64,000 nucleotides of DNA from Paucibacter sp. Y2R2-4 (GCF_025717535.1 NZ_JAJIRO010000001.1:682001-746000), one strand, 5' to 3'; shown: positions 44,937 through 55,124, numbered from the stretch's first letter. A program made the numbers and translations. Notes: generated by a model from the letters alone, not told the origin.

Positions 44937-47032
44937 CGGACAGCACCCAATCAAACACCCGGCCCAAAGTCTGGCCCAAGCTGAGCCAACTCGGCCGCGA
45001 AAGCCGCGACACCTTGTTCCTGCTGGCCACCATCGCCGCCATCGTGGCACCGCATGGTGGACACCTGCCGCTCTGGGCCAGCGCCATCACCGCCCTGATG
45101 CTGGCCTGGCGCGGCTGGCTGGCCTGGCGCTCTGAGCCGCTACCGGGTCGCTGGGTGCTGGTGGCCGTCTTGCTGGTCGGCGCCAGCCTGACCTGGATCA
45201 CCCACCGCACCCTGATGGGACGAGAGGCCGGCATCACCCTCTTGGTGATGCTGATGGCCTTGAAGACGCTGGAACTGCGCGCGCGCCGCGATGCCTTTGT
45301 GGTCTTCTTCCTCGGCTTCTTTTTGGTGCTGACGAATTTTCTCTACTCACAGTCGCTGTTCACCGCGCTGTGGACGCTCTTGAGTGTCTGGGCCTTGCTC
45401 AGCGCGGTGGTGTTGGCGCAAATGCCAGTGGGCCAGCCCAGCCTGGCCCTGGCCGCCAAGCAAGCGGCGCGCACCACGCTGTATGGCTTGCCGGTGATGG
45501 TGCTTTTGTTTGTGCTGTTCCCTCGCATCGGCCCGCTCTGGGGCGTACCGGCCGATTCGGTGGGTCGCACCGGCCTGTCCAATCGCATGGACTTCGGCGC
45601 CATGTCCGAGATTGCCAATGACGACAGCATCGCCATGCGCCTGCGCTTTCAAGGCCCGCCGCCGCCGCCGCAGTCCCGCTATTTCCGCGGCCCGGTACTG
45701 GCCCAGTTTGATGGCAAGACCTGGCGCCCCAGCCCGCTGCTCTGGCCCGGCCGCCCGGATCCACTGCGAACCCAGGGCGAGGCCTTGAGCTACGAACTGA
45801 CGCTGGAGCCACTGCGCATCAGCGTGCTGCCGCTGCTGGAGATGAGCCCCGAGCCCGCCGGAGCCGAGTTGCTGCTGGACGGCCTGAAAGTGCGCCGTTC
45901 GCCCGAGTTGCAATGGACCGCGGAGCGCCCCATCACCGAGCGACTGCGCCTGAACACACGCGCCTACAGCCGCTATCACCACGGCCCGCTGACTCAATCC
46001 GGGCAGACCGCCTTGGTGCTGCAAAACTATTTGGACTTGCCGCCCGGCTTCAACCCGCGCACGCTGGCCTGGGCCGCTGATCTTCGCCGCCAGCCTCGCT
46101 TCAGCGCACTGGATGAAAGCCAGCTCGCGCCGGCTCTGGCGCAGGCGGTCATGCAGCACATCGCCAGCGCCGACTTCATCTACACCCTGGCGCCTGGCCG
46201 TTATGGCGAGGTCACTCCGCATGTGATTGACGAATTCTGGTTCGATCGCCGACTCGGTTTTTGCGAGCATTTCTCCGCTGCCTTTGTGGTGGTGATGCGG
46301 GCCATGGGTGTGCCGGCGCGCATCGTCACCGGCTTTCAAGGCATGGACCCGCAGCCACAAGACGACTACTGGATCGTGCGCAACAGCAATGCCCATGCCT
46401 GGGCCGAGTACTGGTCGCCCCAACAAGGCTGGCAACGTGCCGACCCCACGGCCGCGATTGCACCCGAACGCATTCAGCAAGGACTGGCGCTGCGGCCCGC
46501 GCCCGGCGCCTTCGCAGGGGCACTCGGCCAACTCAATCCCACGCTGTGGCTGAGCTTGCGGCGCGCCTGGGAGACCCTGGACAACCGCTGGCAGCAAAGC
46601 GTCTTGAACTACTCGCGCCAGAGCCAGTTTGAGTTGCTGAAAAACGCCGGTTTTCAGTCGCCCGACTGGCAGCTCTTGGGTCAGGTCAGCGCGGTGCTGA
46701 TCGGCCTGATCGCCATCTTGGGCGCCGCCTGGTCGGCCTGGCAACAAAGACCCCACGACGCCTGGAGCCGCCAGCGCGCGCGCATTCTGGCGGATCTGCG
46801 CCGCTTGGGCGTGAACGAGGCCGCCGCGCACCAAGGTCCAGCGCACTGGGCCAGTTTGCTGCAGCAGCGCCATGGCCAAGCGGCCTTGCCGGCCGCCTTG
46901 TTGCTGCAGCAATTGGAGCGGTCGCGCTATGCGCCGGGCGCCGACCAAGGCCTCAGTTATGCCGAGCGGCGACGCTGGTGGCGAGAATTCCGTGCGGCAG
47001 GCCGTATGCTGCGCGGCAAGCTCCCTCAGTGA
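44933..47032 (+). CDS. Membrane transglutaminase-like protein (TgpA type, DUF3488)
   Basis: A 699-residue inner-membrane protein. Five to six N-terminal membrane segments (to about 195) form the DUF3488 part. A periplasmic transglutaminase-like domain follows with the complete triad Cys444 (FCEHFS), His488 (NAHAW) and Asp504 (RADPT). A last membrane segment lies near 580-600, with a cytoplasmic tail. TgpA of Pseudomonas aeruginosa is essential and similarly organised. Substrates are unknown; the following lytic transglycosylase suggests cell-wall work. Confidence 0.92.
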   Translation: MTDSTQSNTRPKVWPKLSQLGRESRDTLFLLATIAAIVAPHGGHLPLWASAITALMLAWRGWLAWRSEPLPGRWVLVAVLLVGASLTWITHRTLMGREAGITLLVMLMALKTLELRARRDAFVVFFLGFFLVLTNFLYSQSLFTALWTLLSVWALLSAVVLAQMPVGQPSLALAAKQAARTTLYGLPVMVLLFVLFPRIGPLWGVPADSVGRTGLSNRMDFGAMSEIANDDSIAMRLRFQGPPPPPQSRYFRGPVLAQFDGKTWRPSPLLWPGRPDPLRTQGEALSYELTLEPLRISVLPLLEMSPEPAGAELLLDGLKVRRSPELQWTAERPITERLRLNTRAYSRYHHGPLTQSGQTALVLQNYLDLPPGFNPRTLAWAADLRRQPRFSALDESQLAPALAQAVMQHIASADFIYTLAPGRYGEVTPHVIDEFWFDRRLGFCEHFSAAFVVVMRAMGVPARIVTGFQGMDPQPQDDYWIVRNSNAHAWAEYWSPQQGWQRADPTAAIAPERIQQGLALRPAPGAFAGALGQLNPTLWLSLRRAWETLDNRWQQSVLNYSRQSQFELLKNAGFQSPDWQLLGQVSAVLIGLIAILGAAWSAWQQRPHDAWSRQRARILADLRRLGVNEAAAHQGPAHWASLLQQRHGQAALPAALLLQQLERSRYAPGADQGLSYAERRRWWREFRAAGRMLRGKLPQ

Positions 47033-47048
47033 TCGTGTCGATGCCTTG

Positions 47049-48206
47049 ATGAAACCTTCTGCTTTTTTGTTTTCTTTCCCATCCGCTCTCTTGAGCGCCA
47101 GCTTGTTTTTTAGCCCCGGCGCCCATGCGGAGCCCGCAGCCAACAAGCCGCCTAGTGCCGTCAAGAAGAAGAGCGCCAAGCCCAAGGCATCGGCGGCCAA
47201 GACAAACGCCAAGGCCGCACACAAGACCAGCAAAGACGCTCCGGCCAAACCTTTTGGCGAACGCGCGGACTTGATGGCTTTTGCAGCCACCCTGGCCCAT
47301 GAACAAGGCTGGGAGCTTCATGAGCTGCAATCCACCTTGGCCCAGGCCCGCAGCGTGCCCGCGGTGCAGCGCCTGATCATGCCGGCCGCGGCCGGCACGG
47401 CCAAAGACTGGGCCGCCTACCGAGCCCGCTTTGTCGAGCCCCGCCGCCTGCAGGCCGGCTTGGCATTCTGGGAGCAATACGCCGCCCCGCTGGCGCGCGC
47501 TGAAGCCCGCTACGGCGTGCCCGCCGAGCTGATCGCCGGCCTGATCGGCGTGGAGACTTTTTACGGCCAGATCACCGGCGGCTTTCATGTACTGGATGCG
47601 CTGGCCACCTTGGCTTTTGACTTCCCCAGCGGACGCAGCGACCGCAGCGCTTTTTTCCGCAATGAGTTGGTCGAATTCCTGAAGCTCTGCCGCCGCGAAG
47701 GCCTGGACCCGCTGGCCGTCAAGGGCTCTTACGCCGGCGCCATGGGCTGGCCGCAGTTCATGCCCAGCAGTTGGAACCGCTATGCCGTCGACTTTGATGG
47801 CGATGGCCACGCCAACCCGATCCAGAGCGCAGAAGACGCCATCGGCAGCGTCGCCAACTACCTCGCCGCCTTCGGCTGGCAGCGTGGCATGCCCACGCAC
47901 TACAGCGTGGCCTTACCGGTGGAAACCTCGGCGCGCGCCCTGCTCTTGGCGCCCGATATCAAGCCGACCTTCAGCGTGGCCCAGTTGCGCGAAAACGGCG
48001 CCCTGCCCTCAGAAGCCGCGCAGGAGCATGTCGGCCCACTGGCCGTGGTCGAGCTGCAAAACGGCAGCGCGGCGCCGAGCTATTGGCTGGGCACCGAAAA
48101 CTTCTATGCCCTGACGCGCTACAACTGGTCCAGCTATTACGCGATGGCGGTGATCGAGATGGGGCGGGCTTTGAAGACGATGCGGGCGGCGCCAGCCAGC
48201 AACTAA
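47049..48206 (+). CDS. mltB: Lytic murein transglycosylase B
   Basis: A 385-residue exported enzyme with an N-terminal signal (to about HA at 29) and a Lys/Ala-rich linker (residues 33-70) that may run through peptidoglycan. The MltB/Slt35 core has catalytic Glu169 in GVETFYGQITG, then SYAGAMGWPQFMPSSW and DFDGDGHANP. It cleaves the MurNAc-GlcNAc bond, leaving 1,6-anhydroMurNAc ends. No lipobox is evident, so this may be a soluble periplasmic form. It follows the transglutaminase by 16 bases. Its stop overlaps the convergent comEC stop by three bases. Confidence 0.92.
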   Translation: MKPSAFLFSFPSALLSASLFFSPGAHAEPAANKPPSAVKKKSAKPKASAAKTNAKAAHKTSKDAPAKPFGERADLMAFAATLAHEQGWELHELQSTLAQARSVPAVQRLIMPAAAGTAKDWAAYRARFVEPRRLQAGLAFWEQYAAPLARAEARYGVPAELIAGLIGVETFYGQITGGFHVLDALATLAFDFPSGRSDRSAFFRNELVEFLKLCRREGLDPLAVKGSYAGAMGWPQFMPSSWNRYAVDFDGDGHANPIQSAEDAIGSVANYLAAFGWQRGMPTHYSVALPVETSARALLLAPDIKPTFSVAQLRENGALPSEAAQEHVGPLAVVELQNGSAAPSYWLGTENFYALTRYNWSSYYAMAVIEMGRALKTMRAAPASN

Positions 48207-50740
48207 GGCGGGCTCAACAGTTCGGCTTCCTCAGCAGGCATCACTTGCGGCCATGGGCCGGCCACCGTGGGCTCGGCGGGCTGAGAAATCACCGGGCTCA
48301 GGTGCCAGAAGCGCCGCCGCTCCTCGCGCTGACAGCGCTCGGTGCCTGAGCCACTCTGCCAAGTCCAGGCGCCACAAGCGGCCTGCTGCCGAGTCGCGAT
48401 GCCTTGGGCCTGATAGCGCGCCAAGACGCTCAGCGCCGGGTGGCCAAAGCGGTTGCGGTAGCCGGCTTGAAAAACAGCCACACGCGGCGCCACGGCGGCC
48501 AAGAAGGCCTCGCTGGAGGAGGTTTTGCTGCCATGGTGGGGCGCGATCAAGACCTCGCTCTGCAAATTGATTCGCCCCTTGGATTGCTCCGCGACCAGCG
48601 CCTGCTCTTGCGGCGCTTCCAAGTCCCCGGTCAGCAAGGCGCTGCGGCCGCTGCTAGAACTCACCCGCAGCACACAGGACATGGCATTGCTCTTGTGCGC
48701 GGGGCTGGCTTCGTAAAACTCGGGCGGCGGGTGCAAGACTTCAAAGCGCACCTCATCCCAGGTCCAGCTTTGGCCCTGCTCGCAGCGCTGCGAGCGTGCT
48801 TGAGCAGCGCTCAAGAGCCGATGGCCGGGCTCCAAAGAGCTCAGCAGCGTGTGCACCGGCATGCCGGCCAAGATGGAGGCGGCGCCGCCCACATGGTCGC
48901 TGTCGCGGTGGCTGAGCAACAAGGTGTCCAGATGATTCACGCCGAGCGCGCGCATCAAGGGCAAGAGCACGCGCTGCCCTGCATCTGAGACCGGTCCATA
49001 AGCCGGGCCGCTGTCATAGAGCAACTGATGACTCGCGGTGCGGAGCAGCACGGCCGTGCCTTGGCCGATATCTGCAGCCAGCAGTTCAAACTCGCCGGCC
49101 GGCGGGCGCGGCGGCGCGGGCCAAAGCAAGGGCAAGGCCAGGCCCAAGCCGCATAAACGCAAGCGCCAAGGCAGTGGCAGGACCAGGAGACTGCCGCCAG
49201 CCAGCCCCAAGGCCTGTGCCCAAAGCGGCGCAGCGGCAACAAACCAGACCGCCCAAGGCCAGGCCGCCAAGGTCTGCAAACCCAGCATCAAGGCCCGCAC
49301 CGCCACTTCGGCCAGCCACCACAAGCCCGGCAGCAACGCCCCGGCCAAAGCCAGCGGGGTGATGACGAAACTGACCAGGGGGATGGCCACCAGATTGGCC
49401 AAGAGGCCCACCAAGGAAATCTGCTGAAAGAACAGCAGACTCAAAGGCGCCAAACCCAAGGTGGCCACCCATTGGCTGCGCAGGCCCTGGCGCAGCTGAG
49501 TTCTCCAGTGGCGCGGCTGAGCTTCGCCATCGCCAGCCGCCATCAACAAACCCACCGCCGCAAACGACAAGCAAAAGCCCGCTTGCCCGAGCGCCCAAGG
49601 GTCGATCAGCGTGACCAGCAACGCAGACGCCAAGAGGCACAAAGGCCAGGGCCAGCGCAGGCCCAAGCTGCGCAGCAAGGCCAGACTCAGCAGCATCCAA
49701 ACGGTGCGCTGGGCCGGCACGCCCCAGCCGGAGAACAAGGCATAGGCCAAGGCCGCCATCGCCCCCATCCAGAGCGCCGCCGTGGGCGCGGGGCAACGCA
49801 GGCAAAGCCGGGCGCTGCGCCGCCACAAACTCGCCACCAGCATCTGAGCCAACCAAGCAAACATGGTCACATGCAGGCCGCTGACGCTGAGCAAATGACT
49901 GACCCCGGTGTTGCGAAACAAGGCCCAGTCTTGGCTGGAGATCGCCGCCTGGTCCCCCAGGCTGAGCGCCGCCAACACACCGGCCACCGCGGGGTCGGGC
50001 ACCTGGCGCAGCAAGGCCTCGCGCAGGCGCTGGCGCCAGACATCCCAGCCCCACCAGGGGGAAGCGGCCAAGCGCCGCGGCGGCTCGCCCTGGTTCGCTC
50101 CTCGCACCACGCCGGTGGCACGCAGGCCTTGCTCAAACAGCCAGAACTCGGTGTCAAAGCCATGCGGGTTCATCAGGCCGTGCGGACGTTTGAGCCGAGC
50201 GGTCAATTCCCATTGCTCGCCGGCCCGCAAGAGCGGCGGGCGGGCCTCTTCGCCATACCAAGACAGTGCCAGGCGACTCGGCAAGACGGCCCGCAAGTCT
50301 TGACCGGCGGCATCGCTCTTGCCGCTATCTCTTGCAGCGATCACTTCGAACTCAAAGCGCCAACCAGGCAAGCCGGTCACACCGAGAACCTGCGCGGGCA
50401 GCGAATCGATACGACCGATCAAGCGCAGGTCTCGCCCCTCCCAGGCCTCGGGCAAATGCTCGGCCAAGCGCATCTCGGCCCGCCACGCACCTTGCGTGAA
50501 GGCCGCCAAACCCGCCGCTAGACACAGGCCCGCCCCAAAAGCCAGCCCACGCCGAGCCGTAAGCCAGCTCGCACTCAAGAGCACGAAAAGCACGAACAAG
50601 ACGAGCAGCAAGCCCGCCCACTCGGCCGCATTCGGCAAGCGCTCGCAATGCAGCAAGAGACCCAAAGCCAAGAGCCAGGCGCAGCCTGCCATGGCCAGTT
50701 GAACCTGGCCGAGAGGCTTGTCTGACGTGGCTGTGCCCAT
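48203..50740 (-). CDS. comEC: DNA internalisation channel ComEC/Rec2
   Basis: A protein of about 845 residues. Several N-terminal membrane segments, a periplasmic OB-type region, and the competence domain (FRNTGVSHLLSVSGLHVTM, which is diagnostic) precede a C-terminal metallo-beta-lactamase-like domain with SHRDSDHVGG and APHHGSKTS. ComEC moves single-stranded DNA through the inner membrane in natural transformation. The start is uncertain: ATG at 50740 is used, 50692 is possible, and neither has a good ribosome-binding site. A ComEA-like protein is encoded at 13 kb. Confidence 0.92.
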   Translation of the reverse strand: MGTATSDKPLGQVQLAMAGCAWLLALGLLLHCERLPNAAEWAGLLLVLFVLFVLLSASWLTARRGLAFGAGLCLAAGLAAFTQGAWRAEMRLAEHLPEAWEGRDLRLIGRIDSLPAQVLGVTGLPGWRFEFEVIAARDSGKSDAAGQDLRAVLPSRLALSWYGEEARPPLLRAGEQWELTARLKRPHGLMNPHGFDTEFWLFEQGLRATGVVRGANQGEPPRRLAASPWWGWDVWRQRLREALLRQVPDPAVAGVLAALSLGDQAAISSQDWALFRNTGVSHLLSVSGLHVTMFAWLAQMLVASLWRRSARLCLRCPAPTAALWMGAMAALAYALFSGWGVPAQRTVWMLLSLALLRSLGLRWPWPLCLLASALLVTLIDPWALGQAGFCLSFAAVGLLMAAGDGEAQPRHWRTQLRQGLRSQWVATLGLAPLSLLFFQQISLVGLLANLVAIPLVSFVITPLALAGALLPGLWWLAEVAVRALMLGLQTLAAWPWAVWFVAAAPLWAQALGLAGGSLLVLPLPWRLRLCGLGLALPLLWPAPPRPPAGEFELLAADIGQGTAVLLRTASHQLLYDSGPAYGPVSDAGQRVLLPLMRALGVNHLDTLLLSHRDSDHVGGAASILAGMPVHTLLSSLEPGHRLLSAAQARSQRCEQGQSWTWDEVRFEVLHPPPEFYEASPAHKSNAMSCVLRVSSSSGRSALLTGDLEAPQEQALVAEQSKGRINLQSEVLIAPHHGSKTSSSEAFLAAVAPRVAVFQAGYRNRFGHPALSVLARYQAQGIATRQQAACGAWTWQSGSGTERCQREERRRFWHLSPVISQPAEPTVAGPWPQVMPAEEAELLSPP

Positions 50741-50894
50741 GGAGAAGGCGATGGATGAGGATCGGCGGCAAGCAGCGCTCGGTGTAGGATGCGCGCCACC
50801 CGATCGTAGCCATTCGTTCGCTGCGATTCGAGCCCCATTCAACACAGGCGTGGCCCCTTGTGGGCTAAGAGCCTTCACGCGAAAGTCGTCCATC

Positions 50895-51377
50895 ATGAGC
50901 AGCACCAGCACCTCCCCCGTCTACGCCAAGCTTCAGTCCCTGGGCATTGAACTGCCGCCGCTGGCCGTGCCGGTGGCCGCCTATGTGCCTTTTGTGCGCA
51001 GTGGCAACCAGCTCTTCATCTCGGGCCATATCGCCAAGAAGGACGGCAAGCCCTGGGTGGGCCAACTCGGCCGCGATACCGACACCGCCACCGGCAAGGC
51101 CGCCGCACGCGCCATTGCCATCGACCTGATGGGCACCCTGCACGCCGCCACCGGCGATCTGGGCAAGATCAAGTGCATCGTCAAGCTGATGAGCTTGGTC
51201 AACAGCACCTCCGACTACACCGAACAGCATCTGGTCACCAATGGCGCCTCCGAGTTGCTGGCCGAAGTCTTCGGCCCCGAGATTGGCGCCCATGCGCGCA
51301 GCGCTTTTGGCGTGGCACAGACCCCGATGGGCGCTTGCGTTGAGATCGACCTGATCGTGGAACTGGCGGCCGACTGA
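50895..51377 (+). CDS. RidA/YjgF family protein
   Basis: A 160-residue protein of the RidA superfamily, which deaminates reactive enamines and imines from amino acid metabolism. VRSGNQLFISGHIAKKDGKPW and PMGACVEIDLIVEL are family segments; however, the conserved catalytic Arg of true RidA (in the IEIxxxAxR type motif) is not obvious here, so this may be a YjgF subfamily with another role. The ATG at 50895 was chosen by alignment. The stop overlaps dsbB in TGATG. Confidence 0.87.
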   Translation: MSSTSTSPVYAKLQSLGIELPPLAVPVAAYVPFVRSGNQLFISGHIAKKDGKPWVGQLGRDTDTATGKAAARAIAIDLMGTLHAATGDLGKIKCIVKLMSLVNSTSDYTEQHLVTNGASELLAEVFGPEIGAHARSAFGVAQTPMGACVEIDLIVELAAD

Positions 51378-51871
51378 TGTTCCTCAAGCCCTCGAAGTTT
51401 CCAGCCCAAGCTCTGGCCTTGATCAGCCTGGGCAGCTTGGCCGCCCTGGGCGCGGCCCTGATCGCCCAACATCAGTTCGGCATTCGTCCCTGCGCCTGGT
51501 GCGTGATGCAGCGCGGCGTGTTCCTGCTGATCGGCCTGGTGGCAGGCCTGGCCTGGCTGCTTCGAGGCCAACGCCTGCTACGCAGCCTGGGACTGATTTT
51601 GGTGCTGGCCTTGGCCGTGGCGGGCGTGGCGGCGGCGGGCTTTCAACATGAAGTGGCCAACAAGCTGGCCTCGTGCGACCTGACCCTGGCCGACCGCATC
51701 GTCAGCGGCCTGGATCTGGAAACCCTGTGGCCCTCGGTCTTCATGGTCACCGCCACCTGCGCCGATGCGGCCCAATACCGGCTCTTGGGCCTGGGCTACG
51801 AGATCTGGAGCGGCCTGCTCTATCTGGGCATCGCGGTGCTGGCTTTCTTGGCCTTAAGAACGCGTCGCTGA
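51377..51871 (+). CDS. dsbB: Disulfide bond formation protein B
   Basis: A 164-residue inner-membrane protein with four membrane segments. The first periplasmic loop has CAWC (Cys39, Cys42), and the second has Cys100 and Cys128, the four redox cysteines of DsbB. It reoxidises DsbA and passes electrons to ubiquinone. The start overlaps the RidA-like stop by one base. The neighbouring UbiH-type hydroxylase belongs to quinone synthesis, which is a plausible but not proven link. dsbC is at 19.7 kb. Confidence 0.94.
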   Translation: MFLKPSKFPAQALALISLGSLAALGAALIAQHQFGIRPCAWCVMQRGVFLLIGLVAGLAWLLRGQRLLRSLGLILVLALAVAGVAAAGFQHEVANKLASCDLTLADRIVSGLDLETLWPSVFMVTATCADAAQYRLLGLGYEIWSGLLYLGIAVLAFLALRTRR

Positions 51872-51938
51872 CTCAGATCAAGCCTCTAGATACTCAGTCC
51901 CGCTAGGCTGGCGGGATTGAGCTTGATGAGTGCTTTGC

Positions 51939-53174
51939 ATGACCCCTTCTTACCCCACGCGCGCCGATGTGCTGATCGTCGGCGCCGGCCCCGCCGGCCT
52001 GAGCATGGCTTGCGCGCTAGCCGATGCCGGCATCAAGAGTTGCGTGCTGGAAGCCGCGCCGCTGAGCGCCTTGGCCGAGCCCGCAGAAGACGGCCGCGAG
52101 ATCGCGCTGACCCACGCCGGCATGGCCGTCTTGCAAAAGCTCGGCCAATGGCAAGACCTGCCCCCCAGCGAAATCGCCCCGCTCAAACGCGCCCATGTCT
52201 TCAACGGCGAGGGCCGCGACTATCTGGGCTTTGATGCCCAAGGCTCGGGCCGCGAGCAGCTCGGCAGCTTGGTGGCCAACCACTGGCTGCGCCGCGTGGC
52301 CTACCAAGGCGCGCTCAAACGCTCTGACTTGATCACCCTGCGCGCCGACACCCGCGTCAGCCAGCTGACGCTGAACTCAGACGCTGCGCATCTGAGCCTG
52401 GCCGATGGCGAGCGCCTGGGTGCGCCGCTGGTGATTGCCGCCGACAGCCGCTTCTCCGCCACCCGGCGCCAGGCCGGCATTGGCGCGCAGATGCGCGACT
52501 TTGGCCGCAGCGTGCTGGTCTGCCGGCTGCACCACAGCCAGCCCAATCAGGGCATTGCGCTGGAGTGCTTTCACTACGGCCACACCCTGGCCCTGCTGCC
52601 GCTGAACGGCGATTGCAGCTCGCTGGTGCTGACCCTGCCGGCCGACCGCGCCAACGCCATGCTGCAGTGGGACGAAGAGCAATTCATGGCCTGGGTGCGC
52701 ACCGAGGTGCGAGGCAGGCTGGGCGAGCTGCGTTTGGCCAGCACCCGCCACCTCTACCCCTTGGTCGCCAGCTATGCCCACCGATTCAGCAGCGCGCGCT
52801 TTGCCCTGATTGGCGATGCCGCCGTGGGCATGCACCCGGTCACGGCGCATGGCTACAACTTTGGGCTTTACGGCGTGGACACCCTGGCTCAGCTTTTGGC
52901 CAGCGCCCACCGAACCGGCCAAGACCTCGGCGACGCAGCGCTGCTGGAGCGTTATGCCAGCGCACACCGGCGCAAGACTTGGGCGATCTATCAAGGCACC
53001 AATGCGGTGGTGCAGCTGTTCACCGACGACCGCCCGGCCGCGCGCCTGCTGCGCCGCGGTGTGCTGCAAATGGCGCAGCATCTGCCGCCACTCAAGAGCG
53101 CCATCACCGCGCAACTGACCGGGCGCCAACCCTCCCTGCTGCGCCAGCTGCAAAGCCTGGTGCAGCAGCGCTGA
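51939..53174 (+). CDS. UbiH/UbiF/UbiM-type FAD-dependent ubiquinone hydroxylase
   Basis: A 411-residue class A flavoprotein monooxygenase. The FAD-binding GAGPAGLSMACALADAG is at the N-terminus, the middle carries IAADSRFSATRRQ, and the second FAD motif is FALIGDAAVGMHPVTAHGYNFGL. These enzymes add hydroxyls to the ubiquinone ring. The ADSRFS form and the betaproteobacterial setting resemble 5-demethoxyubiquinol hydroxylase UbiM, but I cannot separate UbiM from UbiF or UbiH here. The ATG at 51939 is preferred to a GTG at 51930. Convergent with ggt. Confidence 0.83.
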   Translation: MTPSYPTRADVLIVGAGPAGLSMACALADAGIKSCVLEAAPLSALAEPAEDGREIALTHAGMAVLQKLGQWQDLPPSEIAPLKRAHVFNGEGRDYLGFDAQGSGREQLGSLVANHWLRRVAYQGALKRSDLITLRADTRVSQLTLNSDAAHLSLADGERLGAPLVIAADSRFSATRRQAGIGAQMRDFGRSVLVCRLHHSQPNQGIALECFHYGHTLALLPLNGDCSSLVLTLPADRANAMLQWDEEQFMAWVRTEVRGRLGELRLASTRHLYPLVASYAHRFSSARFALIGDAAVGMHPVTAHGYNFGLYGVDTLAQLLASAHRTGQDLGDAALLERYASAHRRKTWAIYQGTNAVVQLFTDDRPAARLLRRGVLQMAQHLPPLKSAITAQLTGRQPSLLRQLQSLVQQR

Positions 53175-53192
53175 AGCACCAAACTCAAGGCT

Positions 53193-55067
53193 TCACTCGC
53201 CCCTGACCGCGCCCTCGCGGCGCGGGTCGGCCGCGCCCAACCAGCCGCTGTTCTTCTTTTGCCCGGGCGCGCCCAAATCACTGCGCTGAATGCCGTGCAG
53301 ACCGCTGGTCAGGTCGCGCTCCAGCACTTCATGGCCCAAGGCGCGCAGACCGGCTGCGGTGCTGGCCGGGAACAGGTCTTTCTCCAACAGCGTCGGGCCA
53401 TTGAAAGCGCCGAAATTGGGCAGCGAGAAGGCTTGCTGCAAGTCCATGCCCCAGTCATGGCTGGCGATCAAGCTCTTGGCCACAAAGTGAATGATGGCCG
53501 AGCCGCCCGGCGCGCCCAGCGTCATCAAGAGTCGCCCATCACGCCGGTCGAACACCAAGGTCGGCGACATGCTGGAGCGCGGCCGTTTGCCGGGCTCCAG
53601 GCGATTCGCCACCGGCCGACCGGCGGCATCGCGCGGGTTCAGGGCGAAGTCGGTCAGCTGGTTGTTCAGCATGAAGCCGCCGGCCAAGCCGGTGCCGCCG
53701 TCGCTCATGATGCGGGCGCCAAACACCGACTCGATGGTGGTGGTCAGCGACACCGCGCGACCTTGGGCATCCACCACGCTCAGATGGCTGGTGCCGTATT
53801 CCGGCTGTGCGCCTTGCGGCGCATAGCTGACGCGCAGCGGACCGGGTTGGCCCGCCTTGGCGGGGCCACTGCTGCGTTCGCCGATCAGGCCGGCGCGCTC
53901 GCGCAAATAGTCGGACGCCAACAGGCTACGCCAGTCACCGGCCGGCGCAGCCACAAAGTCAGGGTCGGCAATGTATTGCGCCCGGTCGGCATAGGCCAGA
54001 TTGGCGGCCTGGGCATAACGATTCAGCCAGGCGGTACTCGGAATGCCAGCAGCCAGCGCTTGGCCTCGGTCTTGCTGCGGCAGCATGCCCAGAATTTGCA
54101 TCACCGTCAGATGCCCGCTGGACGGTGGCGGGAAGCCGCAGATGCGCCAAGTCTCGCGCCAATCCGTGCAAATCGCCTCACGCGCCTTGGGGCGGTAGGC
54201 GGCCATATCGGCCTCGCTCAGGAGGCCGGGGTTGCCGGCGTGGCCACGCACGCGCCGCACGATATCGGCCGCCACCGGGCCGCGCATAAAAGCCTTGGCC
54301 CCGCCTGCCGCGATCTGGCGCAAGACCTGCGCCAGGGCCGGGTTGCGCAGCTTGGTACCGATCGGCAGCGGCTGACCATCCGCGCCGAAGAAGTACTTGC
54401 CGGCCACCGGGTCGCGGGCCAGATGCGAGTCGCCCATCAACATGGCATGCATGCGCGGACTGAGCTCAAAGCCCTGCTCACACAAGCGAATGGTCGGCTC
54501 GAACAGCCGCGCCCAAGGCAGCACGCCGTGCTGACGATGGGCCTGCTCCAGCATTGGCAACAAGCCCGGCGTGCCCACCGAGCGGCCGCCGACCACGGAC
54601 TGCAGATAGTTCATCGGCTTGCCGTCGGGCAGCAGAAAGAGCTTTTCATCGGCAGCGGCGGGCGCGGTCTCGCGGCCGTCCAGAGCTTGCACTTTTTGCC
54701 CGTCCCAGTGCATCAAAAAGGCGCCGCCGCCAATGCCGCTGGACTGCGGCTCGACCAGGGTCAGGGCCAGTTGGGTGGCGATGGCTGCGTCGAGCGCGCT
54801 ACCGCCAGCCTTGAGAATTTCATAGCCGGCCTCGGCCGCCAGCGGATGGGCGGCGGCCACGGCAAATCGCTGCACGGTCCACCCGGGCTTTTGATTCCAT
54901 CCGCTGGGGCCTTCGGGCTGCACCGGCACGGCGGCGGCTCTTGCTGCTGCGGAGTCCGGTACGCTGGGTTGAGTGTTGCAGGCCGTCAGCTGCAGGATCA
55001 GCGGCAAAGCCAGCAAAGCTGGCCTAAGCGGCTTGAGAGGAGCGGCAGCAGCAGCAAAAAGGGACAT
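53193..55067 (-). CDS. ggt: Gamma-glutamyltransferase
   Basis: A 624-residue N-terminal-nucleophile hydrolase that processes glutathione in the periplasm. The first ~30 residues form a lipoprotein-type signal with LTAC before the linker. The autocleavage and catalytic Thr426 is in YGTSHLSVVD, followed by MSDGGTGLAGGFMLNNQL with the oxyanion and glutamate-binding residues. GIGGGAF near residue 112 is also conserved. The proenzyme splits into large (about 1-425) and small subunits. Membrane attachment through the lipobox is inferred. Confidence 0.93.
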   Translation of the reverse strand: MSLFAAAAAPLKPLRPALLALPLILQLTACNTQPSVPDSAAARAAAVPVQPEGPSGWNQKPGWTVQRFAVAAAHPLAAEAGYEILKAGGSALDAAIATQLALTLVEPQSSGIGGGAFLMHWDGQKVQALDGRETAPAAADEKLFLLPDGKPMNYLQSVVGGRSVGTPGLLPMLEQAHRQHGVLPWARLFEPTIRLCEQGFELSPRMHAMLMGDSHLARDPVAGKYFFGADGQPLPIGTKLRNPALAQVLRQIAAGGAKAFMRGPVAADIVRRVRGHAGNPGLLSEADMAAYRPKAREAICTDWRETWRICGFPPPSSGHLTVMQILGMLPQQDRGQALAAGIPSTAWLNRYAQAANLAYADRAQYIADPDFVAAPAGDWRSLLASDYLRERAGLIGERSSGPAKAGQPGPLRVSYAPQGAQPEYGTSHLSVVDAQGRAVSLTTTIESVFGARIMSDGGTGLAGGFMLNNQLTDFALNPRDAAGRPVANRLEPGKRPRSSMSPTLVFDRRDGRLLMTLGAPGGSAIIHFVAKSLIASHDWGMDLQQAFSLPNFGAFNGPTLLEKDLFPASTAAGLRALGHEVLERDLTSGLHGIQRSDLGAPGQKKNSGWLGAADPRREGAVRGE

Positions 55068-55124
55068 GTCGAGGCGCCAAGAGTGGGTAGCTCAGGAATC
55101 CTAGACCCAGTCGCGGGCCCCGAC

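Noticed and set aside
48203-48206. Overlap of mltB and comEC stops as a frameshift signal
   Set aside because: The genes are convergent; their stop codons simply share bases, and both proteins end at normal family positions.
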